Shown: piece by piece, positions 26,822 to 36,276 of the stretch
Position numbering within the stretch: the stretch's first letter is position 1
Layout: every line of letters starts with the position of its first letter
From: Pseudoalteromonas piratica
GTDB taxonomy: Bacteria > Pseudomonadota > Gammaproteobacteria > Enterobacterales > Alteromonadaceae
NCBI RefSeq assembly: GCF_000788395.1
Contig: NZ_CP009888.1
Coordinates: 2,500,001-2,564,000, forward strand
Length of the DNA stretch: 64,000 bases
Direction of reading: 5' to 3'
The notes under the pieces: generated by a model
What the model saw: the letters and a program-made list of their open reading frames with translations, nothing else
What the model was told of the DNA's origin: nothing
Databases searched by the model: none
Position numbers and translations under genes: made by a program

Positions 26822-27340
26822 ATGAAGATAGACAACATCGTTGGCAACATACTTTCCCTAGATAATGTCAATCACTTTACTGCTGTAGAGTTAAGAACTG
26901 CTTATTTAGCAATGAAAGGAGACCCGAGTTTAGATCCAAATAATGCGCGTCGCTTTGTGTATACAGAGCTATTGAAACTGGTGAAAAAAGGTTGGCTTAG
27001 AAAGTCTATATCTAAAAAGAAAACTATCACGACTTTTGTGAAGACAGAGTACTTTAATCCAAATGAGTTAGATTTCAGGGAAGAATACAAAACTGTAAAT
27101 CCTGGCAATTCATCAGGTGCAGATGAAACTATCAACAAACAACTAATTGAACGTCTTGCTCATTATAAAAATGAACTGTTGTCTGGCCTTGGAGAAGCTG
27201 ATGAGTACAAACAACTATGCAACAAATTTCCTGAGCTTTGTACAACATTACAGCCCAAATACAATCTAATTAGGGAGCATAACAGTAAGCTACTTGGAAG
27301 TATAAGAGCTATAGAAAACTTAACGTTAAATAAGCAGTAA
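26822..27340 (+). CDS. winged-helix-like plus coiled-coil protein of unknown function
   Basis: A 172-aa protein from the ATG at 26822. Residues about 15-70 (HFTAVELRTAYLA ... LVKKGWLRKSISKKK ... FVKTEYF) look like a winged helix-turn-helix with a basic wing. Residues 100-172 form a charged helical or coiled-coil tail. An earlier ATG at 26723 adds a hydrophobic stretch but would leave only 19 bp to the divergent Xre start, so I reject it. It lies 7 bp ahead of the helicase gene and is probably its DNA-binding or adaptor partner. I do not recognise the family. Confidence 0.6.
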   Translation: MKIDNIVGNILSLDNVNHFTAVELRTAYLAMKGDPSLDPNNARRFVYTELLKLVKKGWLRKSISKKKTITTFVKTEYFNPNELDFREEYKTVNPGNSSGADETINKQLIERLAHYKNELLSGLGEADEYKQLCNKFPELCTTLQPKYNLIREHNSKLLGSIRAIENLTLNKQ

Positions 27341-27347
27341 AAATAAC

Positions 27348-28757
27348 ATGAAATTGAGAAATTGGCAGATTGAGTGTATTGGTTTAGCTCTACAAAAATA
27401 TAAATCTGGTTTAAAGCACTTTTTAGCTTTAGCAACACCCGGAGCAGGTAAAACTATCATGGCATCAGCACTTGCAAAGCAGATGCTTGAGAACAAATTA
27501 TGTGACCTTGTTATGTGCTTCTCACCTTCCTCTGTTGTATGCGTTGATTTTAGCAGAGCACTTGAAGAAGTAATTGGCGAAAAGTTCGATGGGTTAATGG
27601 GCTCAAAAGGTCAGTCTTTGACTTACCAGAGTATGCAATATCTCGATAGTGACTTTTGGAGTATATTTAAAAAATACCGCGTGTTCGTGATCTTTGATGA
27701 GATTCATCATTGTTCTGGTTCGAGTGTTGAAAATGCAAATGCCTGGGGTGAACAGATCATTTTGAACATTCAGAGAAGCGCTAAGTTTACCATTGCACTA
27801 ACTGGTACTCCTTGGCGTTCAGATGCTTCTCCCATTGTACTTGCAACATACTCTGATATTACAGATAAAGTTCAATGTGATTACGTTTATGGGCTAGCAG
27901 ACGCAATTAAAGATAAAGTGTGTCGTATTCCTAAGGTAATAGCTATTGATAATGACAATATATCTTTGCAAGAACACGATGGGGAAAAATCGTTTAATAG
28001 TTTCAAAGAGCTATTGACTCAATCAGTATTTCCTTATCTAGAGATCATATACAACGAAACGTTAATTATACATTTAATCGAGCAAGCCAATCAAAAGCTA
28101 AACCTATTACGAAAAAGTTCGCCTTCTGCGGGAGGTCTTATTGTTGCCTCTTCTGTAGATCATGCTCACCTAATTTCAAAAATATTGTTCAAACACTTTG
28201 ATGAAAAAGCAACGATAGTTACTTACTTAGAAGATGAACCAACAAAAATAATTCATAGCTATCGATATAGTTGTTCTAAGTGGGTGATCTCAGTTGGAAT
28301 GATAAGTGAGGGAACAAATATCCCACGTTTGCAGGTTTGTTGTCACCTAACCAATATAAAAACGGAAATGCATTTCAGACAAATTCTTGGGCGTATTTTA
28401 CGTATGACCAATGAACCAAATCAGGAAGCAATCCTATATATGCCAGCCGAACCTAAGCTTATAGAGTATGCATATCGCATTTCTCAAGACGTTCCCTTAG
28501 AGGCTGGTGTTGTTCACTTTGAAAAAATTAGTGCCAATTTTAAAGCCATCAAAAGCACGAAGTTAGAGAATAAGAAAAAACAAAGTTCACACCATAAAAC
28601 TAGTTTAGAGCTCGTAACACTGCCTAACAGTTATAAAACTAATGCTTTAGATGATGATAAAGATAATCTGCTTTCTGCCACCTATGAGAGCATGGTAAAT
28701 ATTTTCGGGAAGTATAAACAGGAAGCGCTTGATATCGAGTTAAAGCTATTAGGTTAA
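27348..28757 (+). CDS. SF2 DEAD/DEAH-type helicase
   Basis: A 469-aa superfamily 2 NTPase. Q-like motif RNWQIECI, Walker A ATPGAGKT (29-36), DEIH box (117-120), motif III TGTPWRS (152-158) and a C-terminal RecA domain with a motif VI-like QILGRILRM. Residues beyond about 400 form a short, charged tail. No nuclease or methylase domain is fused. The overall order resembles helicase parts of restriction-like systems. It is the centre of a four-gene co-directional cluster whose other products I do not recognise apart from an antitoxin-like one. Confidence 0.85.
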   Translation: MKLRNWQIECIGLALQKYKSGLKHFLALATPGAGKTIMASALAKQMLENKLCDLVMCFSPSSVVCVDFSRALEEVIGEKFDGLMGSKGQSLTYQSMQYLDSDFWSIFKKYRVFVIFDEIHHCSGSSVENANAWGEQIILNIQRSAKFTIALTGTPWRSDASPIVLATYSDITDKVQCDYVYGLADAIKDKVCRIPKVIAIDNDNISLQEHDGEKSFNSFKELLTQSVFPYLEIIYNETLIIHLIEQANQKLNLLRKSSPSAGGLIVASSVDHAHLISKILFKHFDEKATIVTYLEDEPTKIIHSYRYSCSKWVISVGMISEGTNIPRLQVCCHLTNIKTEMHFRQILGRILRMTNEPNQEAILYMPAEPKLIEYAYRISQDVPLEAGVVHFEKISANFKAIKSTKLENKKKQSSHHKTSLELVTLPNSYKTNALDDDKDNLLSATYESMVNIFGKYKQEALDIELKLLG

Positions 28758-28881
28758 CGATAAAATTATTCCAGCTTACGATGAACGATCACATTTAATC
28801 GATGACAAACGATTCTTCTGTGGGGTATTAGTGTTTTCATGTACGGTCGCGTTATACAAAATCAAATAGGTATGAAAACTA

Positions 28882-29493
28882 ATGGCTGTACATTTACTCT
28901 TGTCTGAAGACGAATTAAGCGAAAAAGTTCGAGTATGGTTGCTCATTTTAAGTAACAGCAACTTGTTAGCACAACATCCTGATATAGAGGATAATAGCTT
29001 TGTAGTACTCAACACAATTTTGCAAATGACTTGTGATATTTTTGCTCCCATTGATGTGCTGTTTTCAATGAAAAGCTTAGAGGCTAAAGAGCAACACGTA
29101 TTTTTCCAATATGCTGATGGCATATATAAGCAGCCTTGTACTAGCTATATTGAACATACATTTTCTGGTGAGCAGTTTTGCATTGACTCCGGCTTTAATT
29201 CAATGGCTCTGAATAAAGCATTTTGTGATCTAAAACACAAAATATGTAAGACAAACCAAAATTTCAGTAACAGGCTAAAATTAGCAATACACTGCTTTGA
29301 GTTAACCGATATTTCGTGTATTCAATCAAACCTATTATCTTTATTTGGTTATTCAATCGAACAGATTAACTATTTGATGCCAACAAATAGAAAACTGACT
29401 AACAAGGATAGTGTTATGCCTTTAAGTCAAACTGAAGTAGATCATGCTTATGGGCTTTACTTAAAGACACTTCTGCAATATTCATTGTATTGA
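28882..29493 (+). CDS. unrecognised 203-aa protein of the helicase cluster
   Basis: The frame starts at ATG 28882 and encodes a soluble, Cys- and Leu-rich protein (7 or more cysteines, several in the middle: KQPCTSY, GEQFCID, KAFCDLKHKICK). No membrane span, Walker motif or nuclease signature is seen. It lies 124 bp after the helicase and 29 bp before the antitoxin-like gene, on the same strand. It could be the toxic or effector partner of that protein, but lacks visible RES-toxin features. Function unknown. Confidence 0.5.
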   Translation: MAVHLLLSEDELSEKVRVWLLILSNSNLLAQHPDIEDNSFVVLNTILQMTCDIFAPIDVLFSMKSLEAKEQHVFFQYADGIYKQPCTSYIEHTFSGEQFCIDSGFNSMALNKAFCDLKHKICKTNQNFSNRLKLAIHCFELTDISCIQSNLLSLFGYSIEQINYLMPTNRKLTNKDSVMPLSQTEVDHAYGLYLKTLLQYSLY

Positions 29494-29522
29494 ATAAATA
29501 ATATCTGCTATTAAACAAGCTC

Positions 29523-29933
29523 ATGAAATTTGAGAGGTGCAATTTGAAAGAGCCAAACAAAGAAAAGTTATCAAAAGCTACGCCAACCGCGTTAAGGGTG
29601 GTTATTAAAATCATTGAGTCATGGTCATGTAGCCGCTCTCAAATGTCCATCATATTGGCAATCCCTCGAAGCACACTTAGCCGCTATATAAAAACACCAG
29701 AGAAAGCTAGTCTCTCACGCGATCAACAAACACGACTGAGCTACATTCTAAATATTTACCAATTAATTCGACTGATATTTAACAATCAAGTCAATATCGA
29801 TAACTTCATGTTCCTAAAAAATTATAACAGCGAATTTAATGGAAGAAGGCCTGTTGACTTGCTGCTTGAAGGCAGCATAGAAAATATGCGAGACACCTAT
29901 CGGCACATCGAAAATTTGGTTTATGGTCGCTAG
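29523..29933 (+). CDS. Xre/MbcA/ParS-like antitoxin-type protein
   Basis: A 136-aa protein. The N-terminal half has an HTH (RSQMSIILAIPRSTLSRYI). The C-terminal end, FNGRRPVDLLLEGSIENM followed by IENLVYGR, matches the toxin-binding domain of Xre/MbcA/ParS antitoxins, which normally neutralise an ADP-ribosylating RES toxin encoded next door. No RES toxin is seen here: the upstream gene is the unrecognised 203-aa protein and the downstream 164 bp have no gene. It may be an orphan, or have a new partner. Confidence 0.72.
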   Translation: MKFERCNLKEPNKEKLSKATPTALRVVIKIIESWSCSRSQMSIILAIPRSTLSRYIKTPEKASLSRDQQTRLSYILNIYQLIRLIFNNQVNIDNFMFLKNYNSEFNGRRPVDLLLEGSIENMRDTYRHIENLVYGR

Positions 29934-30068
29934 TAAATCTAAAGATAGTTTCATTTAACTAACTTACATGTTGAAAACCAAACCATAAATAGAACCAAAA
30001 ACGCTGAAAATCGCACCATGAAACTGATAAATTTCAACAGGCTCTAAAAGCAAACCTGACAGGCCATG

Positions 30069-30096
30069 TCTGAGCTAGTACATCTGAGCTAATACA
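30069..30096 (+). repeat. 14-bp tandem direct repeat next to the recombinase operon end
   Basis: TCTGAGCTAGTACA (30069-30082) is followed at once by TCTGAGCTAATACA (30083-30096), one mismatch. The pair ends one base before the recombinase stop codon. Its role is unknown; it might be a slippage product or a protein-binding site. Confidence 0.6.
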
Positions 30097-30097
30097 G

Positions 30098-31489
30098 CTA
30101 AACAGTTGCCGATAAAAGCTCCGCCAAAAGACTGTCTATTTTATAAAATAGTTGTTGTTTAGAAAGTTTATCTATTTCTAGCTCGCCTTTAATAATTTGT
30201 ATTTCTCGATATGCTCCTTCAAGTTTAGAGCGCATTTCTAATACCTTATCTGCAGTATCCCATGCGTCTAATTCAGCAAAAGCTAAATCAATATAAGGTC
30301 TTAAACTTTCGGGGTTGGAATGACCTGACAAAGAAGCTACTTTGGTCAATATAGAGTTAGAAACATCTATTGGTAAATCACCTTTTCTGAAGTCTTTTAA
30401 ACGGGTTGCGACTTGAATAGTGATAAACCTGTGACGAAACATATGAGCACATGTTTTTTCATTGATATTCGCTGCTCTTCTGAGATCTGACACTAACTTA
30501 GAAATGTAGGTTTCATACAATTTCGATCCGTTGTTTAAGTTGATGAACAACGATCTAGGGTCGGCACTGATTTTACCATTTTTAATTAATTCATTTACCT
30601 TCTTTTTCCTAAATGTATTAATATATCGCGCAATTGGTTCTATCCATTGTTTCGCAACAGGCACTTCACGTTCATTATTGTTGCTTTTCGCTGTCCTCAG
30701 CATTAGTCGCTCCGTAGTAAGTGCCAATTCAATATCATCAACTGTTAGTTCAGCAACTTCTACACGCCGTCCTCCTGTAGCCTCAAGTAATTTTAAAATA
30801 CATTCATTTCTCTTTCTAACCTGAATATTTACCGTTGTTTCTCGTAATGCTTCATATAACTTAGTGATATTTTCATTACCTATTGCGAAAATTTTTTTAG
30901 GAGTGTTGTTGTTCGGAATGTGTCTATGATGGATATATTTCTGACGAGAGGTTTTTCCCGTTTTGCTTTTGGTCTTTATAGTGTTATGTGAAATAGTGAT
31001 TTGATTACCAATATCCTCTCCAATAAGTTTGTCGTGATAAAGCATGTGTCGTTGATACCAAAACAAAAACGTTAATGCACTTCTCATAATAGTGCCGATT
31101 TGAGTATTCTTTCTTCTTTTTGAGTAAGGGTTCCGAGTGTCAACTTCATCTTTTAAGTTTTTTGCCCACCTCTTGAGGTCATCATCGTACAACGATGTAA
31201 AATCTTTATTGTGATAATTATGTACAAATCTAACAAAATGCGAAATTAGACTAGCATGCGTATTCGAGCTTCCTCCATTTGAGTTTCGCCGTCCTTTTGA
31301 ATTAGCTCTGGCTATATAAGTTTTTGCCCGATCCATTAGCCATATTGTTATTGGCCAACAAACACTTCCATCAGGCCAAAACATAACTGGAATATTTGGC
31401 GCGTTAACAAGTGTAGAGCCCTTTTTGTTACTAAAATCGACCAATTGGCATTCATTACTTGTTTTCTTCCAAAGTTGCCTATTATTCAT
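30098..31489 (-). CDS. tyrosine recombinase (IntB/Gin-like), last gene of the integration operon
   Basis: A 463-aa site-specific recombinase with all expected active-site residues (numbered from the upstream start at 31507, which adds 6 residues): R247 or R248 in GGRRVEVAEL, H355-x-x-R358 in HMFRHRF, H396 in LSGHSNPESL and nucleophile Y405 in RPYIDLAF. The N-terminal part carries a SAM-like core-binding domain. I prefer the ATG at 31489, which overlaps the small upstream gene by 8 bp; a start at 31507 would overlap it by 26 bp. It belongs to a four-gene operon and should catalyse strand exchange at the 6-bp spacer. Confidence 0.9.
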   Translation of the reverse strand: MNNRQLWKKTSNECQLVDFSNKKGSTLVNAPNIPVMFWPDGSVCWPITIWLMDRAKTYIARANSKGRRNSNGGSSNTHASLISHFVRFVHNYHNKDFTSLYDDDLKRWAKNLKDEVDTRNPYSKRRKNTQIGTIMRSALTFLFWYQRHMLYHDKLIGEDIGNQITISHNTIKTKSKTGKTSRQKYIHHRHIPNNNTPKKIFAIGNENITKLYEALRETTVNIQVRKRNECILKLLEATGGRRVEVAELTVDDIELALTTERLMLRTAKSNNNEREVPVAKQWIEPIARYINTFRKKKVNELIKNGKISADPRSLFINLNNGSKLYETYISKLVSDLRRAANINEKTCAHMFRHRFITIQVATRLKDFRKGDLPIDVSNSILTKVASLSGHSNPESLRPYIDLAFAELDAWDTADKVLEMRSKLEGAYREIQIIKGELEIDKLSKQQLFYKIDSLLAELLSATV

Positions 31490-32006
31490 CTTTAGTTTTT
31501 TTACCATTGATAACGCTCAGGGTTGCATCGATGTGAGCATATCGCTTCAAATGTCTAGAAAACAAAACTGCGAAGTCAGCATCATTTCTTGCTTGAATGT
31601 GACAAATCTCGAGGAGGTGCTTATATTGCTCGGCAAAACGGCAAATCTCATTTAGATATGATTGAGCTAGGTATTTAGTCTCATCTAGTCTTCGCTTAAG
31701 GTCTTTATTTGAGCCACGAGATAATTCTTTTTGTTCGTTCCTTTTAATTATGGACTGCAGTGCTTTCTTTCTAAGTTTATCTAGTTCTTTCCAACCAGTA
31801 GGCATTATCTCATCTGCATAAGTCTTCCAACTATTTAGGCTCATTGGAATAATTTTTTCTTTTGGTAAGTTAAGCTGAGCAAATCGTTTTTGATCTGTGA
31901 AACATGAAATATCCAGATCTTTCACAGAATTGGGATCTTCAATAATACGTATTAAGAGTTTGTACGTATTTCTGATACTTTCAGATTTAGAATATTCAAA
32001 ACTCAT
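31482..32006 (-). CDS. small helical protein of the recombinase operon (GinD-like)
   Basis: A 174-aa protein with strongly charged, nearly all-helical sequence (KELDKLRKKALQSIIKR, then a long helix LDETKYLAQSYLNEI). No enzyme motif. GInt elements encode a small helix-loop-helix protein, required for integration and excision, together with three recombinases; this gene fits that role by size and position. Here it is third, not last, in the operon. Its ATG follows the upstream stop directly, and it overlaps the last recombinase gene by 8 bp. Confidence 0.6.
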   Translation of the reverse strand: MSFEYSKSESIRNTYKLLIRIIEDPNSVKDLDISCFTDQKRFAQLNLPKEKIIPMSLNSWKTYADEIMPTGWKELDKLRKKALQSIIKRNEQKELSRGSNKDLKRRLDETKYLAQSYLNEICRFAEQYKHLLEICHIQARNDADFAVLFSRHLKRYAHIDATLSVINGKKTKDE

Positions 32007-34181
32007 TTAGACTTCCTTCTCTGAAACAATCTCAAATACCATTTTATGCTTTACATTTTGAGCAGTGACAAACGAGTGAGGCCTAACGGTATAAATACCT
32101 TCTTCAAGTAATTCTTCGAGATAAAGTTCCAGATCAATTTTTTCAATAACTTCTATTTCATCACATTGAAAGTGCTGCTTAGCTAAGTCCCGCAGTATAT
32201 TGAGTGAGTCCTCATTGTCATCATCTTTACTTGATTGAAGCATTGCACTAGCAGAGTATGTTGCTTCAATCTTAGTTAATTCTTTTCCTCCAGTAATTTC
32301 TTTGATATAGGCGTATGTATGTTCGATATCAACATGGCCCAACATCCAAGAAATTGCTGCTAAATTTGCAAACTTAAACTGCCAGAAAAAAACTATTGCA
32401 AAGAATCTACGAAATTCATGTGATTTCGGATACCACCTTCTGTTGTACGCTGTCATCTCTAAATTGATATAGTCACAGTAATTGAAGATATACCGGTCTA
32501 TGCTATGATTTGATGGTTTATTGTTCTCATACTCTTTGGCGTTATAAGGTACTGAGAATAATAAGGCTTTATTTGACTTATCATAAATATTCTTCAACCC
32601 CTCATGAAGTCTTTCCAATATGAATATAGCCTTAGCGACAATGTTGGGTATTGGCCTCCTGATTTTGGTGCGCTTACCTTCAAATTCTGACTTCCGTAAA
32701 TGAAATTCTAGTTCATAAGAACCATGCGAACCTTTAACACAACCACACTCTAACTCAGCTAGTTCCATTCTCCTTCTTGCAGATAAAGATGCTACAAGGC
32801 AATATGTTGAAGCAAACAAAAACCTTACTGAATCATCTAGTGTCATTTGAGATCTGCAGATACTAGCTCCGGGATGACCACCAAACTCATTACGTTCAAA
32901 ACCAATTTCGTTACCCCACATCGATATTTCTTTAACGATGTTTAAGTCTTTTAATTGTTCAGGAATAACCAACTCTTTAAATGAGTTCTCTTTGAGTTCA
33001 TATTTAGGTTTATTCCAAAGGCCTATATTATTCGCTTCAATCTCACGCCAGCTCATTTTCCAATCTAGAAATAAATCTACAATGGCATCGCCGTAGTTGA
33101 CAATATATCCAATGCTTGAATCAATTAATTGTAATGCAATTTGAGGTGGCGTAGTTCGATGATGCTTATCCCCTCTAGCTCCAAAGTGGACAGCTATTTC
33201 AGCAAAGTTCATTGATTCCAATACATTTTGGTCAGGTAAGCTTTTAATGTAAGGGGATAACGTACGAAAAACATCGAGTAAATCAGTAATATGCCTACTT
33301 GAGCCCAAAGTTGCAGAAACCAAAGCAGCCTCTTCGAGGCTTAAATAGTCTGATGGAAGGTGTTCAATTGTTTCATACCTACCAGCTAAATCCACTATTT
33401 CAAAATCTTCCGCCATTTCAAACTGCCGTAAAAATAGCTTAGTTTTACTTCCTATTAGATTATTGCGTGTTTTGATGAAAGCACTTAAAAAGTTTTTATT
33501 TAACACATATGCAACGCTGTCATCGTCAACTTCAGTGAAAGAACGTGTGTAAACTTTTTGGTAAAATCCATTGAGATATAACCATGCTCTCAGTATTCTA
33601 GATTCATCTATAGAAAATGTGATTAAATTAAGATTAACCCAGTCTGAGCGAATTATATTTTTGGGGATTGAATGCAAATTTCTGGATACATACTCCATTG
33701 TCTTAGTGTCGGCTAGCAAGTTTTCTAAACCAGTTTGTGTTCGCTTAATTAGTCCTTGCAAACCATCTTTGCCGTCATTGACAAATATTCTAATTAAGTC
33801 TCGAATAGCGTCACTGTCAAGTCTAGCAAAGCCATATCTTTTGGTGTTGTATAAATCATTGTTGAGAATTGCCCACTCTGCTACACAAACAATCGAGTGA
33901 TAATAATATTTAATTCTTTTACAACTCACATCCCTAGTTATGTAGTATGGATTCTTTAAGTTGAATAATGTACGACGACAAGCTTCCAGTAGTATTGAAT
34001 TACTCAGATCTACCATGTTACTTCCATCTGGTAGTACAAAATCCCAACTTAATTCAATCTTTTCTTGACCTGCTTTCAGAACCCAAACATCAGCATAATA
34101 GTCTTCCAGCCAGTATGCATCTGGTTTAGTATCATCATTTGGCGGTTCTTCATTTAAAAACGCTAATTGACCATCGTACAT
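32007..34181 (-). CDS. large tyrosine recombinase (Gin-like)
   Basis: A 724-aa protein with a long N-terminal extension and a C-terminal catalytic domain. Counting from the GTG at 34190: R472-474 in ARRRMELAEL, H591-x-x-R594 in SHEFRRFF, H619 in LGHVDIEH and Y626 or Y628 in TYAYIKE. The set looks intact. I choose the ATG at 34181 because GAAGGG lies at a good distance; the GTG at 34190 is too near it. It follows the first recombinase gene after a 25-bp gap and overlaps nothing. Large size with an extended N-terminus is typical of GInt recombinases. Confidence 0.86.
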   Translation of the reverse strand: MYDGQLAFLNEEPPNDDTKPDAYWLEDYYADVWVLKAGQEKIELSWDFVLPDGSNMVDLSNSILLEACRRTLFNLKNPYYITRDVSCKRIKYYYHSIVCVAEWAILNNDLYNTKRYGFARLDSDAIRDLIRIFVNDGKDGLQGLIKRTQTGLENLLADTKTMEYVSRNLHSIPKNIIRSDWVNLNLITFSIDESRILRAWLYLNGFYQKVYTRSFTEVDDDSVAYVLNKNFLSAFIKTRNNLIGSKTKLFLRQFEMAEDFEIVDLAGRYETIEHLPSDYLSLEEAALVSATLGSSRHITDLLDVFRTLSPYIKSLPDQNVLESMNFAEIAVHFGARGDKHHRTTPPQIALQLIDSSIGYIVNYGDAIVDLFLDWKMSWREIEANNIGLWNKPKYELKENSFKELVIPEQLKDLNIVKEISMWGNEIGFERNEFGGHPGASICRSQMTLDDSVRFLFASTYCLVASLSARRRMELAELECGCVKGSHGSYELEFHLRKSEFEGKRTKIRRPIPNIVAKAIFILERLHEGLKNIYDKSNKALLFSVPYNAKEYENNKPSNHSIDRYIFNYCDYINLEMTAYNRRWYPKSHEFRRFFAIVFFWQFKFANLAAISWMLGHVDIEHTYAYIKEITGGKELTKIEATYSASAMLQSSKDDDNEDSLNILRDLAKQHFQCDEIEVIEKIDLELYLEELLEEGIYTVRPHSFVTAQNVKHKMVFEIVSEKEV

Positions 34182-34206
34182 AGTTAACACCCTTCTATTT
34201 CAATTT

Positions 34207-36276
34207 TTAACTAAATTTAGGGAAAGTAACTTTATCTCTTAATTCATCAGTCCTAATTAATGATTGATGATATATATAGCTAAGTTCCCGATTCGAAGGA
34301 TGTTCTGGTAACAATCTATGCAGTGTTTTTGCCAAATCACGCCAAAAGGTTGGACAAGTGGTATCTTGGGAGGGGGACAAGCTTATATCATTAGCAAAAA
34401 TATGCTCTTCATAAAGAAATAATGCTGCCAAAGAATCTATAGAAATAGAGACTTTCACTTGCTTTGTTTTCCCGCATAAATCTAGAGACTTTTCGAGCTG
34501 CTCGGCGTTATTACCATGTATATTTAATTTTTGATTCAATATTTGTTTTATTGTAAGAGTATGTTGAGCATCTTTTGCTCCTTCAGGTTCTCCTAATAAC
34601 ATATCTGCAAGAAATGCATGTAGCTCTTTTGTTGTGCTAAAGTCCACAGCTTCTAACATATAGTCTTTACCTGCGGTAGCAGCACAAATTATTAAATTCT
34701 GAAACCTCCGAATTATTCTGACATTCATTAGATACTGAATAGGTTTAGGAATATAACTATCCATTGTGACTTTTTTAGTGTTTCCAAGCACAGTAGCAGC
34801 CTTTGCTGAATCTCCCAGAGAATCGAACCATGTCAATATTCCTTCTATCGGTGGAAGTTTATTAATTGTTGCTGTATCAATATAGTTTTTAAGTGCACTA
34901 TGAGACGCAAGGAAGGAATTATTAGCTACTGCAAGATCATTTCTTGCTAGCTTTCCACTCTTAATATGCCGAGCATTTAGTCCAAATGTTCTTCTAAGCG
35001 ATTTGTGATTCATTGGTCTGGGAACACCGAAGCTATCTCCGCCATTCACGACTAACCATAATTTCTTGTATTTGGGGTTATTATCGTGTTTCAATTTATT
35101 TCTAAAGGGGGTTGTCAAATCAATTAATAAATTTAGTATTTCTTGTGATTCTTTGTCTAAATAACCTGATTTCTCTTCATGTGCTCGTGCTTTATCAATT
35201 GTAAAACGCAATACGTCATTATCTTCGCCTACACTTGTCAATGTTGTACTAGATTCAGGCTCACTTTCTATCTCTGCATTGAGTAGTGAGTACATTCTGT
35301 AATTTGGGAACTTTACAAGAAGATAAACAAAAAATGGAACAAGAGTCCGAGACGTGACACGACCAAGATACCCATCCCATTCAGTATTTTTGATAACGTT
35401 CGCATTCGTTGCTAAATATTGAAGAGCTAAATCTGGAGACAAATCTAAGCCACAATTTTCATATCCAAGGAATAGACCGTCGTGTTTATTCAAAATGTAA
35501 CACAAGCTGTTTTGTATAAATTTTGGATGAGTGGGCCTAAACAAATGCAGTTTGCAATTAGTGTCTGTATCATGAAATGGCTTTCCATTTAAATCAGCAT
35601 TAATTAGCTTAGTACTTAGGTTGGACCAGCTTACTTCATTAGCTAGCCTTTCCCCCTTTAAGTACTGTTCTTTGATTTCATTTATCTCTCGCAAAGCTGC
35701 GTTCAAGAATGCATTTTTTACAGCGCGAAACTCTTGTTCTAATTCATCCAGATACTCATCATCTGTTCGAGACAAACTAATGTTTATAATAGTTTTATTA
35801 TCAATAGGTTCGTCGCTGTTCAATTTCTCAATTAATTGATTCTTTCTGGTAACATTTCGATTATTGAGCTTCTTATTTCCAGGGGGAATTAACCCTTTGG
35901 CAATTACCTTTTCTTGCATGGCAAATTCAATATACCGTCGAAAAGCCATCCAATAATTATTTCTAGTTGGTAGAGATGCTCTTAAGTTTGAAGTAGTGTA
36001 AATATGTGTTCGAAAGCCATAAAGAAAGTCAGTTACTGACTTTTCGCTTTTAAAATCAACAAACGACTGCTGAGCAAAATCAGGCATTTGCAGTAACACG
36101 GTACGCACAATGCCGTAAGGTGATGAACCGTTGTATCTAGAAAAGAAATCATTGTATGCCAGAACTAACTTTTTGCCAGTTTCCCCCCAAATAGAAAGAG
36201 ATGCAAAGTTAGGATGGCGAATTGAAAATCCGTCATTAACAGAAGCTATGTAAGGGTTATTATTATCTTCACTCAT
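34207..36276 (-). CDS. large tyrosine-recombinase-fold protein (Gin-like), first gene of the operon
   Basis: A 689-aa protein. A recombinase-like box, MNHKSLRRTFGLNARHI (HxxxR type), is followed 30 residues later by LASHSALKNYI and then by AATVLGNTKKVTMDSYIP. The first catalytic arginine and the spacing between histidine and tyrosine do not match the usual pattern, so it may be a fold member with reduced or no catalysis, as described for the Tfp protein of strand-biased elements. The ATG at 36276 (MSEDNNN) is preferred over an ATG at 36333, which adds a hydrophobic stretch. It is transcribed divergently from the AT-hook gene. Confidence 0.7.
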   Translation of the reverse strand: MSEDNNNPYIASVNDGFSIRHPNFASLSIWGETGKKLVLAYNDFFSRYNGSSPYGIVRTVLLQMPDFAQQSFVDFKSEKSVTDFLYGFRTHIYTTSNLRASLPTRNNYWMAFRRYIEFAMQEKVIAKGLIPPGNKKLNNRNVTRKNQLIEKLNSDEPIDNKTIINISLSRTDDEYLDELEQEFRAVKNAFLNAALREINEIKEQYLKGERLANEVSWSNLSTKLINADLNGKPFHDTDTNCKLHLFRPTHPKFIQNSLCYILNKHDGLFLGYENCGLDLSPDLALQYLATNANVIKNTEWDGYLGRVTSRTLVPFFVYLLVKFPNYRMYSLLNAEIESEPESSTTLTSVGEDNDVLRFTIDKARAHEEKSGYLDKESQEILNLLIDLTTPFRNKLKHDNNPKYKKLWLVVNGGDSFGVPRPMNHKSLRRTFGLNARHIKSGKLARNDLAVANNSFLASHSALKNYIDTATINKLPPIEGILTWFDSLGDSAKAATVLGNTKKVTMDSYIPKPIQYLMNVRIIRRFQNLIICAATAGKDYMLEAVDFSTTKELHAFLADMLLGEPEGAKDAQHTLTIKQILNQKLNIHGNNAEQLEKSLDLCGKTKQVKVSISIDSLAALFLYEEHIFANDISLSPSQDTTCPTFWRDLAKTLHRLLPEHPSNRELSYIYHQSLIRTDELRDKVTFPKFS

